DNA of 52,141 nucleotides from Ilumatobacter sp. (GTDB lineage: Bacteria; Actinomycetota; Acidimicrobiia; Acidimicrobiales; Ilumatobacteraceae): contig JABJAB010000020.1 of the NCBI GenBank assembly GCA_018666235.1, positions 1 to 52,141 of the forward strand. The letters run 5' to 3'. The notes under the pieces are model-generated. The model ran no database searches. It had not been told where the DNA came from and worked only from the letters and a program-made list of their open reading frames with translations. Both the position numbers and the translations under genes were made by a program. Below are positions 42,817 through 51,812 of the stretch, piece after piece; within the stretch, counting starts at the first letter, position 1, and each line of letters begins with the position of its first letter.

Positions 42817-43836
42817 TCACCCTGCTGGGAGTAACGCTGCGACCTTCGCTGCGAGGTCAGCCATGCGGAAGGCGTACCCATATTCGTTGTCGTACCAGAC
42901 GAGCACTTTGACCATTCGACCATCGATGACCATGGTTGAGGGGCCGTCAACGACGCCGGACCGTGTGTCGTTGGTGTAGTCCGCGGATACCAGGGGAAGG
43001 TCTTCGAATCCGAGGATGCCGGCCAGTTCGCCGTTGGCGGCGGTGCGGAAGTGATCGTTGATTTCATCAACGGTCACTTCTCGTTGCATGGTGAAGACCG
43101 CATCGGTGAGCGACGCGTTGAGCAGCGGTACGCGCACTGCGGTTCCGTTCAGTTTGCCGCTGAGTTCCGGATAGATCATGGTGATGGCGGTCGCCGATCC
43201 AGTCGAGGTCGGAATCAGAGAATTCAGCGCCGACCTTGCACGTCGGAGATCCTTGTGTGGGGCATCGACGACGACTTGCGTGTTGGTCACGTCGTGGATC
43301 GTGGTGATTGCCCCGCGTTCGATTCCGACGTGCTCGTGCAAGACCTTGACGACAGGTGCCAGGCAGTTGGTGGTGCATGAGGCGGCCGTCACGATGTCGT
43401 GCACGGCTGCGTCGTACAGGTCGTCGTTGCACCCCATGACGATGTTCAGCACGCCGTCGGCCGTCACGGGTGCGGCCACGATGACCTTGCGGACACCGCC
43501 GTCGAGGTATGGCTGCAAAGTTTCGGCGGTCTTGAATTTGCCGCTGCATTCGAGCACGATGTCGACGCCATGGTCGGTCCACGGCACGGCTGCCGGTGTG
43601 TCCTGTGAGGAGTACGTGACTGCGGTGCGGTCGACCGTCATTGATGTGCCATCAGTGCTGACTTCGCCGGCGTAGCGGCCGTGGACAGAGTCGAATTGGA
43701 GAAGGTGCGCTGCGGTGCCGACATCTGCCTGAGGGTCATTGACGTGGACAACCTCGATGCCGTCTCGGCCGCTGAGTCCACGAACGACGAGGCGGCCGAT
43801 TCGTCCAAAACCATTGATTCCGATTCTCGTCGTCAT
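42817..43836 (-). CDS. ArsJ-associated glyceraldehyde-3-phosphate dehydrogenase
   Basis: A 339-residue GAPDH. The Rossmann motif is INGFGRIGR (7-15) and the catalytic cysteine Cys154 in AASCTTNCLAP. In arsenate resistance it adds arsenate to glyceraldehyde-3-phosphate, giving 1-arseno-3-phosphoglycerate for ArsJ to export. ATG 43836 was chosen because GAGGA lies seven bases upstream. A candidate operator precedes it. A housekeeping glycolytic role is less likely given the arsJ neighbour. Confidence 0.93.
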   Translation of the reverse strand: MTTRIGINGFGRIGRLVVRGLSGRDGIEVVHVNDPQADVGTAAHLLQFDSVHGRYAGEVSTDGTSMTVDRTAVTYSSQDTPAAVPWTDHGVDIVLECSGKFKTAETLQPYLDGGVRKVIVAAPVTADGVLNIVMGCNDDLYDAAVHDIVTAASCTTNCLAPVVKVLHEHVGIERGAITTIHDVTNTQVVVDAPHKDLRRARSALNSLIPTSTGSATAITMIYPELSGKLNGTAVRVPLLNASLTDAVFTMQREVTVDEINDHFRTAANGELAGILGFEDLPLVSADYTNDTRSGVVDGPSTMVIDGRMVKVLVWYDNEYGYAFRMADLAAKVAALLPAG

Positions 43837-43900
43837 GGTCGATTCCTCGTAGGTGTGCTCGTCCACCACACTCTCGGCGAGAGCCTGGGCGTTTAGTCAG

Positions 43901-43928
43901 ATTCAATCACTCGAGGAGTGTTGATTGG
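43901..43928. promoter_or_regulatory. Candidate ArsR operator upstream of the gapdh-arsJ pair
   Basis: CACTC (43908-43912) and GAGTG (43916-43920) form an inverted repeat around GAG, with imperfectly mirrored flanks TTCAAT and TTGATTGG. AT-rich TCAAT/TTGAT-type repeats are common ArsR sites. It is 65-90 bases before the GAPDH start. Confidence 0.35.
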
Positions 43929-44065
43929 CTGAATGCAGAGTGAACTCCAGGTGGCGGAACGCGCTGCGGATTCAGGATGACAGTTTGCGGACCACGTCGC
44001 AGCCGGACGCCGACTGCCGGGAAGAGACAGCTTCCCGACGCCGTCCACCTCGCTGCGAGGCCTGT

Positions 44066-44500
44066 TCAGGTTGTTTGGACGATGAGCACGGACCGGTCGG
44101 CGTGGTGGGCGCATCGGCTGGAGATGCTGCCGAGTAGGAAGCGGCCGATGCCATGCATGCCCCGGTTGCCGACGACCGGCAGGTGGGCATCGACCTGCTC
44201 ACATAACGACAGCAGAGCATCTGCTGGGTCGCCAGAGAGCGCCTGGGTCGTTGATGTCGCACCTGCTTCTTCCGCAAAAGCTGTGGCTGACTCGAGCGCC
44301 GCTCGGACAGTTTCCTCACTTGCTTCGCCCCATCCGCTCAGGTCAACGATTGCGGCAGGCGATGCCACGTCACCCACGCCGCGATGCTTGCCGCCATGTC
44401 AGGCGCACACATCCACATCGCAACAACTGCGCCAAGGATCCCGATCGTGGGTTGCGGCGCTACTTGAACCGTCGGTACCGACAACAATGGATGCGTACAT
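44066..44500 (-). pseudogene. Universal stress protein gene interrupted by TGA
   Basis: A 145-codon frame of normal UspA length starts with MYASIVVGTDGSS and ends with the ATP-binding motif VVGNRGMHGIGRFLLGS plus the final strand SVLIVQT. Codon 34 is TGA (44399-44401), and codons 17 to about 42 do not resemble the family, as if two compensating frameshifts occurred. A shorter product from GTG 44377 (104 residues) is possible but lacks the first strand. Likely inactive. Confidence 0.75.
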
Positions 44501-44622
44501 CGCGAACCTTTCGTTCAGACGATGGATGACTTTAGCGCTGGTCGGAGGAAGCGATCCGGCGATCGTCGGCGCGTGCACCGCCGTCGCCCCGATTCCTCAG
44601 CGCACACGAGAGTGACGACTTT

Positions 44623-44808
44623 CTATGGCTTGCGGGGCCCCGAGGGCACGGTTCGCCAGAGGCCAGCCATCGTCAGTGGAAGCAGCACAGCGGCCATCCA
44701 CCATGGGATTGCACCGAGCGCCCACGCCAACGCAATGACACCGATAACAAGGATCAGCAGCAAGGGAATCACAATCCACGCGACTGACTTCTCTTGAACC
44801 GGCATCAT
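44623..44808 (-). CDS. Small two-helix membrane protein
   Basis: A 61-residue frame with a charged start (MMPVQEKS) and two hydrophobic segments: one around IVIPLLLILVIGVIALAWAL, one around WWMAAVLLPLTMAGLW. It ends with a short basic tail. Codon use looks coding. No family recognised. It lies in a zone of decayed genes, so it may be residual. Confidence 0.5.
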   Translation of the reverse strand: MMPVQEKSVAWIVIPLLLILVIGVIALAWALGAIPWWMAAVLLPLTMAGLWRTVPSGPRKP

Positions 44809-44853
44809 CGCAGAGTCTTGCACGCAGCGCACGCCAAGCCTTGGGCGCAGCCG

Positions 44854-45051
44854 TCAATAAGTGGTGTTGACGACGAGGACATCGCAGGGTGCGTGGCGGA
44901 TGACATCGGTGGCAATTGCGCCGAGCAGGCGGGCAACACTTTTCACGGGGCGATTGCCCACCACGATCATCGACGCGTTGAGTTGCTCCGCTTTCTCAAC
45001 GAGCGACTTCGTTGGGTCTGTTCCCCCGAGCGCGTACGTGGCCGTCGGCAC
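44854..45051 (-). pseudogene. C-terminal half of a universal stress protein
   Basis: About 60 residues match the end of UspA proteins: SLVEKAEQLNASMIVVGNRP, then GAIATDVIRHAPCDVLVV. The N-terminal half is missing; upstream sequence belongs to a CapD-like gene in another frame. The glycine-rich nucleotide loop is partly altered. It is a fusion or deletion remnant. Confidence 0.75.
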
Positions 45052-45969
45052 CGGTGATCAGCACTCGATTGCCGCGCAGGATGGATGTCACGGCGTCGAG
45101 ATTGGTTGCAATCTGTTCGGGTCCCAGGAGGTCCTTGATCTGCACGTCACGAATGTCGGCGGTGATGTGCCGCTGCGCATCGCCGCCGACATTCGGGGAA
45201 CGATCTTCATTGCAATATCTGCAGCCTCAGCTGCATCTGTGGCGCGTCGCACCGTCTCCTGCGGCGCATTGGTGATCGCGAACACGGCGAGGTTGGCGCC
45301 TGTCGCCGCGACAACATCGGTCAGATCATCGATTCCGCCGACGATCGGTACTCCCATGAATCATCGGCCATGGTGGTCGGGGTCCTCGTCGAGCACCGCA
45401 ACCGGCCTGAACCTGGCACGTGGGCTGTGCAGCATGTCGGACACGATGCCGGCGCCGGAATCGCCCGATCCAATGACGACTACGCCCAGTCCGAGTTGAT
45501 CCACGGATCGGCGAAAGGAGAAGAACCGGCTCTGGAAACGCAATAACCCCGTGAGGAACGTCACGGTGACCGTGCCGGTGACGACTACCGAGGTTGGCAC
45601 GAAGCGGGGCGACACATTGACGACTATCAGGAGGGCCATCACTGTTGCACCCGACTTCAGGAGCAGCGGCGCTTCGTGAAGGCTGGCGTGACGCCAGAGC
45701 TGGCCGTACAGGCCCCATCCGAAGTTGCTGAGCACCACCGCTCCAGCGGCGAACGGGAGAAACGCTGCGAGGCCTGATCAGCCGTCGGCGAGGATGGTGC
45801 CGTCATAGCGCAGCAACAGCATCAGTAAGAATGCTGATGCCACGAGCGCGAGGTCGAGCGCCACGACAACGAGGTCGCTGCGCATGCGCACAGCTTGACT
45901 CGCGAGCCGGGCCCACGCGTGACGCAGGCTTGGTCCGGTGTCTGCGGAGAACTCCAGCTCGTTAATCAT
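45043..45969 (-). pseudogene. CapD-type nucleoside-diphosphate-sugar epimerase/dehydratase, N-terminal part, broken
   Basis: Starts at ATG 45969 (MINELEFSAD) with membrane helices, followed by a CoA-binding-like domain (VVVIGSGDSGAGIVSDML, VLDEDP). TGA codons interrupt the same frame at 45778-45780 and 45361-45363. A frameshift comes near 45170, after which DVQIKDLLGPEQIATNLDAV and RVLITGADG continue the family pattern. The sequence then ends where the epimerase Rossmann fold should begin and merges with a stress-protein tail. The catalytic domain is absent. Confidence 0.8.
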
Positions 45970-46379
45970 CGGTCCTTCTCGAGCCCTTGTCCGGGCGACA
46001 CGGTTTCGCCGTTGGGAATCGCGCTCTGTTCGACCTTTCGACACCGCAGCCCTTCGCCTTGAGAGAATCCGGAACATGGGCCGGGTCCTGGCGCGATCAG
46101 CCAGACCCAGCCACGCCGAGATGAGGCAGGACGACCAACCTGCCAGCTCGTCTACACCGATCGAAGGTTTTACGTTGTGTGGCGCGGCTGGAGAGTGTGG
46201 ACTCGGGCCCGCAAGCGCTCGCGTCCGGCTTCCACTTCGCGCCGTTCTGCTTCTCGGTGGGCACGTCTGGACTGACCAGCTTCAATAGTTCGCCATCGGC
46301 ACGCCTTGCCACGACTGCAGTCAAGAGTTTGTCTCGTTTCACTGAGATCGACTCGATGGGGGTTCGTTAAGTTGCGACG
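45970..46379. other. Intergenic region without a recognisable gene
   Basis: About 400 bases between the broken capD-like gene and the next plus-strand gene. Open frames here show no family similarity, and I see no clear promoter or hairpin. It may contain further decayed sequence. Confidence 0.5.
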
Positions 46380-47711
46380 ATGCGTGACCGCACCAGCTCA
46401 CACCCCGGGTATTGGCCGTCGGCATGGCCCGTCGAGTGCGGCGGGAACCGGCGGCAAAAGGCCAGCCCCGGACGACTCGATGCAGCCTCCGGTGCAGCGA
46501 GTGTGATTTCTCGCCACGACGACAAATGGCACGTTATGGCAATCGAGAGAAACAGCGGGCAGTGGTACGTGGGCGGCACGATGGCTGCGTTCAGTGGGCC
46601 GCCACCATTCGGGTGGGTGGAACGGATTGATCCAAACACCCTCGATGTTCTCGCCGCTTCGCCACAGTTGCCCTGTGGGGACCATGTCTGGTGTGGTGCG
46701 ATCCTCGCTCACGCCAACGGGTCGATCATGTCGGTCAATGGAAATTATCTTCATCGCCTCGACCCTGATGATCTCTCGATATTGGTCGAACGCAGGCTGC
46801 CAGCAGACCGTTCGCATAATGGTCTGTTGGCGTTGGCGGACGGCTCGTTGATCACGAAGGACCTGCGGCTTGAGGGCCAGGGCGGCACGACGCTCACCCG
46901 CCTCGACCCGGGATCCCTTGAGATTCTCGGCCAACCGCTGGTGCTCCCCGAGGGATCGATGGGACGGATTGCCGCCAATCTTGAATTGGATGGAACTGAG
47001 ACGGTGTATGTGCCCGGAACCGAACATCTCTGGCGGATACATCTTGAGGGGGACGAACTCGTCATCGATGCCGAATGGCAGCCCCGATACCGAACCACCG
47101 ATGACCGGTTTGGCCTGTCATGGGATGCCTGCCTGTCAGACGACGTGTGTTGGGCCATGGACTGCGGTGACGTCGCCTCGGTCCGACGAATACATCAGAC
47201 CGAACCGAACGGCCGCTTCGGCACCCCTCCCGGGCGGGACCTGTCGTGGCGCCTCGACGCGCCTTGGGACGGCCCACAGCGGCTCCATCGGATCTCGCTC
47301 ACTGACCCGACGGCGCACGTTGTGATCGAGCCTTTCGGCACTGCAGGCGGCGGCATCATTGCTCCACCAGTCCACGTCCCTGAGTTCGACATGGCTATTG
47401 CGTGGGACAGCATCAACGGTGGCCTCGCCGGAGTCTCCACAGCGGACGGCGGTCTTGAGGTCGCGTGGCACCTCGACGTACGTGCAAGCATGCAGCCAGT
47501 GGTTTTCCCCGAGTCCGGTGAACTCGTCATCAACGACTTCACTGCTGCCGGAACTGACGACGTCATCGTGGTCGACATCGCTACTGGGGCGCTCCTTGAT
47601 CGAGTCGCAACGGGCTCGCGGATCGCGAACGGAATGTTTCTCACTCCGGGAGGGAATCGAGACATCTTTTACTGCAGCACTCTCACCGTTGCCCGCATCG
47701 CTTGGTCATGA
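46380..47711 (+). CDS. Conserved hypothetical protein, probable beta-propeller
   Basis: A 443-residue protein without signal peptide. Repeated strands such as RLDPDDLSILVERRLP, RLDPGSLEILGQPLVLP and HNGLLALADGSL suggest several beta-propeller blades of about 45 residues. Late motifs AIAWDSINGGLAG and GELVINDFTAAG look conserved in similar actinobacterial proteins of unknown role. ATG 46380 is the first start in frame. No catalytic motif is evident. Confidence 0.75.
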   Translation: MRDRTSSHPGYWPSAWPVECGGNRRQKASPGRLDAASGAASVISRHDDKWHVMAIERNSGQWYVGGTMAAFSGPPPFGWVERIDPNTLDVLAASPQLPCGDHVWCGAILAHANGSIMSVNGNYLHRLDPDDLSILVERRLPADRSHNGLLALADGSLITKDLRLEGQGGTTLTRLDPGSLEILGQPLVLPEGSMGRIAANLELDGTETVYVPGTEHLWRIHLEGDELVIDAEWQPRYRTTDDRFGLSWDACLSDDVCWAMDCGDVASVRRIHQTEPNGRFGTPPGRDLSWRLDAPWDGPQRLHRISLTDPTAHVVIEPFGTAGGGIIAPPVHVPEFDMAIAWDSINGGLAGVSTADGGLEVAWHLDVRASMQPVVFPESGELVINDFTAAGTDDVIVVDIATGALLDRVATGSRIANGMFLTPGGNRDIFYCSTLTVARIAWS

Positions 47712-47761
47712 CGCGAGTAGGTCACCTGCGGTAACGAGCGCCGGCCACGAAGCTGGGGTCG

Positions 47762-48685
47762 TCAGGCTGCCCCACTCGGATTGTTCATCGGGAGGTCAGG
47801 GTCGGCGGTCCACTCCATGAGGCTCCCGTCATAGACAGCGACATTTGTCTTCCCGAACAACGCCAGCGCAAAGGCATCGACCGTTGCGGCGATTGCGCCA
47901 CCGCAGTAGGTAATCACATCACGTTCGTCAAGGAGTCCAGCTCGACTGAGGTGTTCGTGCATTTCGGCTGGCTCAACAAATGCAGCAGTTTCGGCTTCGA
48001 TCAGCGACCGGAATGGCACGTTGATGGCCCCGGTGATGTGTCCCGAACGCGGACCGTATGAGGTGCCGGTACCGTCGAAGCTGTCGGCCGGAAGTGCATC
48101 GACAAGACATGTGAGGGCGGTCGCCTCCTGAGCGAGGGTTCCGTGCACTGCGGCGAGCACCTCTGCTTGAGTTGCGTTGCCCGACGTCGCCGGCGTGAGT
48201 ACAGCGGGCCGCGCGATCGATGGAACCGTTGAGGGCTCGTCCGTGAGTGGCCGACCTTCAGCCTCCCACTGTTCGATACCTCCCCACAGAATGGCGCAGT
48301 CGACTCCAGAATGGTGCAAGGTCCACCAGGCCCGCGTGCACCACATCGTTCCCGAGTCGATGCCCTCGCGCGGTGTCCGAGCAACGAGCACCACTTTGGT
48401 GTCGGGCCCGACACCGACCGCGTTCAGCGCAGCGCCCACTTCGTCCACAGTCGGCCACATCCAAGGAAGTTCAGCCGACTGATTCGAAAGCACACCCTTG
48501 CCTGCGGCGCTGTCAAAAAAGAGAGAGCCAGGGATGTGCCCTTCTCTATAGCACTCTGCCTCTGCACGATTCTCAAGCCGTCCGTTGAGTTTCGCAGTGA
48601 CGTCAAGGACGCGCACATGAGGTGAGTCGAGATGTGCAGCGAGCCAGTCGGTCGTGACGAGGTATTCGGGCCGGGCAAAGTCCAT
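47762..48685 (-). CDS. Sulfurtransferase with two rhodanese domains
   Basis: A 307-residue protein of the thiosulfate/3-mercaptopyruvate sulfurtransferase type. The N-terminal domain (about 10-150) is inactive-like, with the CxxG site replaced. The C-terminal domain has the active cysteine Cys261 in YCGGAIAAT and GHITGAINVPF (215-225). It would move sulfane sulfur to thiol or cyanide acceptors. ATG start. No signal peptide. Confidence 0.9.
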   Translation of the reverse strand: MDFARPEYLVTTDWLAAHLDSPHVRVLDVTAKLNGRLENRAEAECYREGHIPGSLFFDSAAGKGVLSNQSAELPWMWPTVDEVGAALNAVGVGPDTKVVLVARTPREGIDSGTMWCTRAWWTLHHSGVDCAILWGGIEQWEAEGRPLTDEPSTVPSIARPAVLTPATSGNATQAEVLAAVHGTLAQEATALTCLVDALPADSFDGTGTSYGPRSGHITGAINVPFRSLIEAETAAFVEPAEMHEHLSRAGLLDERDVITYCGGAIAATVDAFALALFGKTNVAVYDGSLMEWTADPDLPMNNPSGAA

Positions 48686-48767
48686 CTCCGAGTCTTGCCC
48701 GTACGGACTGCTCTCGCCAACGCGGCCTGAATCCTGCGGTGTGGCAGGGGTGCAACACTGGGGTTGT

Positions 48768-49622
48768 TTAGGAGCTGTGGAGATCTCGGTGGAGGAAGGC
48801 CCACCAGCTGATCAGGAGTGAGATGGTGGCGACGCCGAAGGGGATGAGGACTGGCCAGTTGAGTCCGTTGATCAGCATGACATCGTCGACGTACCACCGC
48901 CATGAGGACAGCCACGTCAGACCGTCGAGGCTTGAGGTCATGCTCGACAACGTGTAGAGCACGTAGCCACCGACGCCGAGGGTGACGGCGCCGCCCATAG
49001 CAACGCTTTTGCGACCGGTGACGGAACCGATCAGAAACGCCAGCGACGCGAGCCCGAGCGCGATGGCAAATGCTGAGATCGTGCCGTCGACAATGTTGCC
49101 GATCGTTGCGCCGGGAGCCGTCGACGTCGTTCCGTCCGGCAGCGTGGTGGTGACCGAGTCGGTGAGGTCGAACATGGGCATTGCGACGACGAGGGACAGG
49201 CCCGATAACCCAGACGCGATGACCAATACGGTGATAGCAGCGGCGAAACGGCCCATGATCACCTGGGTACGAGTGACGGATCCCGACAGCAGGTATTCCA
49301 ACGCTCCAGTGCCCTCGTCGCCGGCGAGAGCAGCAACGCCGAGTGACACGCCGAGTGCCATGAGAGTCCAAGGGAGCACGTTGGCGTACAACCCGATCCA
49401 GAGGTAACCGAGCGGCGAACTCGGGTCGATTCCGGCACTCAGGCCGAGCACGCTACTCATTGCCTCGCTGCCGCCGCTGGCCATCGCGTCAGCCGAGCCG
49501 CCGAGTGACGGGTAGAAGGCCGCGGTTGCGACGATGATGATGATTAGCCCGAGCGTCCAGCTCACAGTGGAGAGAACGCGGTCACGCAACCAGCGGCGGT
49601 ACACCCGAAAAGCTGCAGTCAT
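48768..49622 (-). CDS. ABC transporter permease (ABC-2 type)
   Basis: A 284-residue membrane protein with six hydrophobic segments and a large extracytoplasmic loop between the first two. DEGTGALEYLLSGSVTRTQVIMGR resembles the coupling region of ABC-2 permeases. It overlaps the ATPase stop by four bases (ATGA), so the two form one exporter. Substrate unknown; drugs or lipids are common for this class. Confidence 0.88.
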   Translation of the reverse strand: MTAAFRVYRRWLRDRVLSTVSWTLGLIIIIVATAAFYPSLGGSADAMASGGSEAMSSVLGLSAGIDPSSPLGYLWIGLYANVLPWTLMALGVSLGVAALAGDEGTGALEYLLSGSVTRTQVIMGRFAAAITVLVIASGLSGLSLVVAMPMFDLTDSVTTTLPDGTTSTAPGATIGNIVDGTISAFAIALGLASLAFLIGSVTGRKSVAMGGAVTLGVGGYVLYTLSSMTSSLDGLTWLSSWRWYVDDVMLINGLNWPVLIPFGVATISLLISWWAFLHRDLHSS

Positions 49623-50509
49623 GATCCGCTCTTTCCTGAAAGCAGGTTGATAAAGATTGCGTCGAGGTCATTCTGTTCGGTTTCTATTCGGACAGCACCG
49701 AGTTCGCCGGCCCGGCTGAGCACGGCGGCGACCGGCCCGTTGATCGACAACCTCAGATCTGAGCCGTCGACGGCGACGCCTGTGACAGATTCGACCCCGT
49801 CAAACCTGTTGGCGGCGATCGGTGTGCGAAAACCGAGGGTGATTTCGGTGGTGACTTGGTGGCGTAGCTCCTCAAAGGTCATTTCGCGGATCAGCTTGCC
49901 TTCGTCGATCATCCCCACCCGGTCGGCAACCCGCGCGACTTCGGCCATGACATGAGAGGTCAGCCAGATCGTGGCTCCTTGGGCTTTGCGTTCGGCCAGA
50001 AGATCTCGAAATTCCTCTTGCAAGACTGGATCGAGGCCGCTCGTTGGTTCGTCGAGAATCAGGAGTTCTGGTGATGCCATGAATGCGAGGATGAGCCCGA
50101 CCTTGCGGCGGTTTCCGGTACTCAGTTCGCGGACCGGGCGGCTCGGGTCGAGCCCGAATCGGTCGATCAGTGAGCCCCTCTCGGCTGTGTCCTTCACGGG
50201 TCGGAACTGGCCGAAGTAGTCGAAGGCGTCGTTTCCGGTCATAGAGCGCGGCAGATTCAAGTCTCCCGGCAAGTATCCGACGCGGGCCCGAATGGCCGGA
50301 TCGCGACCGTCGCCGCCGAGCACGCTGGCCGAGCCGCCGGTCGGGCGGATGAAGTCGAGCAGCATCCGTGCAGTTGTTGACTTTCCGGAGCCGTTGCGGC
50401 CCAGGAAGGCGTAGCACTCTCCCGTCGGCACCTCGAGGTCGAGTTCATCGACCGCCCGGAAATCGGCCCACTGTTTCGTGAGGTGGCGTGTCTCGATGGC
50501 TGTCGTCAC
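49619..50509 (-). CDS. ABC transporter ATP-binding protein
   Basis: A 296-residue ATPase. Walker A is GRNGSGKST (37-45), the signature LSTGNRRKVGL, Walker B LLILDEPTSGLDP, and the H-loop LTSHV. The C-terminal extension (about 215-296) is typical of drug/antibiotic exporter ATPases. GTG 50509 start. Paired with the downstream permease. Confidence 0.94.
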   Translation of the reverse strand: MTTAIETRHLTKQWADFRAVDELDLEVPTGECYAFLGRNGSGKSTTARMLLDFIRPTGGSASVLGGDGRDPAIRARVGYLPGDLNLPRSMTGNDAFDYFGQFRPVKDTAERGSLIDRFGLDPSRPVRELSTGNRRKVGLILAFMASPELLILDEPTSGLDPVLQEEFRDLLAERKAQGATIWLTSHVMAEVARVADRVGMIDEGKLIREMTFEELRHQVTTEITLGFRTPIAANRFDGVESVTGVAVDGSDLRLSINGPVAAVLSRAGELGAVRIETEQNDLDAIFINLLSGKSGS

Positions 50510-50588
50510 CGGGCCGAGGGTAGCTCACCAACGTGCGGACGCCTAAGCGTTCCAACTTGCGTACTATTCGCTTAGCTTGCTATCGTCG

Positions 50589-50604
50589 GTTAGGTGAACC
50601 TAAC
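50589..50604. promoter_or_regulatory. Iron-box-like palindrome over a start codon
   Basis: GTTAGGT and ACCTAAC are separated by two bases, and the GTG start of the FEA1-like gene lies inside. The half-site TTAGGT is that of DtxR/IdeR boxes, but the spacing is shorter than in the 19 bp consensus. A possible -10, TACTAT, is at 50562-50567. Confidence 0.5.
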
Positions 50605-51799
50605 TACAAGTAATAACCACTCATCGCTAAAGTTCGTCGCTGCGGGAATCGCTCTGGCGCTTGCTGTCGCCGCATGCAGCAGCGATAGCGAAAGTTCCAC
50701 TGGAACTGCAGTCCCTGTGGCTAATAGCGCAGCCCCAACCGTCGGCACGGACGCTCCCCCAGCAGGCGGCACGGACGCCCCTGATAGCGCTGCCGAAACA
50801 GTCAACACTGACGCTCCTGCAGATGAGCCGACGGTGCCGACAGACGATGCGACTCCGATGGACGTGGGCTATGCCTACGCCTCGAACGTCGACACTCACC
50901 GCCTTGTCGTCATCGATGTCTGCGACGTCAAGGACTTGCTTGACGTCGACCCGATCGACTTCGACGCTATCAATGTGATCTACACCGATGGAAAGAACTC
51001 AGTGAAGGACGATGGTGTAAGAACGATCGCTGGGTTTGCAACCGGCGAAGATAAAAAGCACGGTTTGTCGGACTTTTATGGCACGCCAGCACCACTCGAC
51101 GAGTTTGTGTCGTCAGCGATTGCGGGAACCGGCGTCTTCGAGGGAGCCTCGGACGATGTTCGCTCCCAAGGTGTCGAAAAGGGAATGCAGAATCAGATCA
51201 TGATTGCTTGGGTCATGCATGAACTGAACTCGGCAATCGCAAAGGCCCAAGACGGCAATTTCGATGTGGCGAAAGGTGCAGTCCACAACTGGGACGAGGG
51301 ATGGGCGTTCTACGCTGGCGCCGAGCCCGGATGCGGCCCATACGGCACCGCTGACAAACGCGGTGAGAACTTCGGCACGCTGACTGATGGTGGTACCTCA
51401 GTCTCGAACGAAGCGATCCTCGCGGCCATGATTTCTGGTCGAGATGCCTTGCTTGCTTCGAACTTGGCAGGCGCCGAGGTGGCCGCCGCTGATGTTGTCA
51501 AGAACGTGGCAATCACTTACAGCCAGGCAGTTATTCGCTACGCCACGAAAATCATCGACGATATGGCTGCGGACGACTCCGACGCAGCCGCCAAGCACGC
51601 AGCTGAGGGTCTCGCCTTCTGGCGAGTCATCGAAGCGTACGTGGTTCCTGCAGGAGCTGACGGTAAAACCATCAACGCCATATTTGCCCTCGACGGCGAC
51701 TACGGCTCTGACGGCGGTGCTGACGAAGTACGCAACGCACTCCAGCCTGCATTGGATGCGTTGGGTATCACTGATGCCGACATCGGGACCCTGAGCTGA
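50594..51799 (+). CDS. FEA1-like lipoprotein (putative iron-assimilation protein)
   Basis: A 401-residue lipoprotein with lipobox VAAC (Cys28), a Thr/Pro/Ala/Asp-rich linker (about 30-90) and a helical, mostly acidic domain. The domain has WDEGWAFYAGAEPGCGPYGTADKRG and repeated Ala-rich helices, reminiscent of algal FEA1/H43 iron-inducible proteins. That family is tied to iron uptake by regulation, not by a known reaction. GTG 50594 is the only reasonable start. A palindrome resembling an iron box overlaps it. Confidence 0.75.
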   Translation: MNLTTSNNHSSLKFVAAGIALALAVAACSSDSESSTGTAVPVANSAAPTVGTDAPPAGGTDAPDSAAETVNTDAPADEPTVPTDDATPMDVGYAYASNVDTHRLVVIDVCDVKDLLDVDPIDFDAINVIYTDGKNSVKDDGVRTIAGFATGEDKKHGLSDFYGTPAPLDEFVSSAIAGTGVFEGASDDVRSQGVEKGMQNQIMIAWVMHELNSAIAKAQDGNFDVAKGAVHNWDEGWAFYAGAEPGCGPYGTADKRGENFGTLTDGGTSVSNEAILAAMISGRDALLASNLAGAEVAAADVVKNVAITYSQAVIRYATKIIDDMAADDSDAAAKHAAEGLAFWRVIEAYVVPAGADGKTINAIFALDGDYGSDGGADEVRNALQPALDALGITDADIGTLS

Positions 51800-51812
51800 G
51801 TTGATTCCTCCC

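Noticed and set aside
44066..45969. TGA recoding (selenocysteine or tryptophan) in the three interrupted frames
   Set aside because: TGA is the ordinary stop of many intact genes here, and the frames also contain frameshifts and lost domains.
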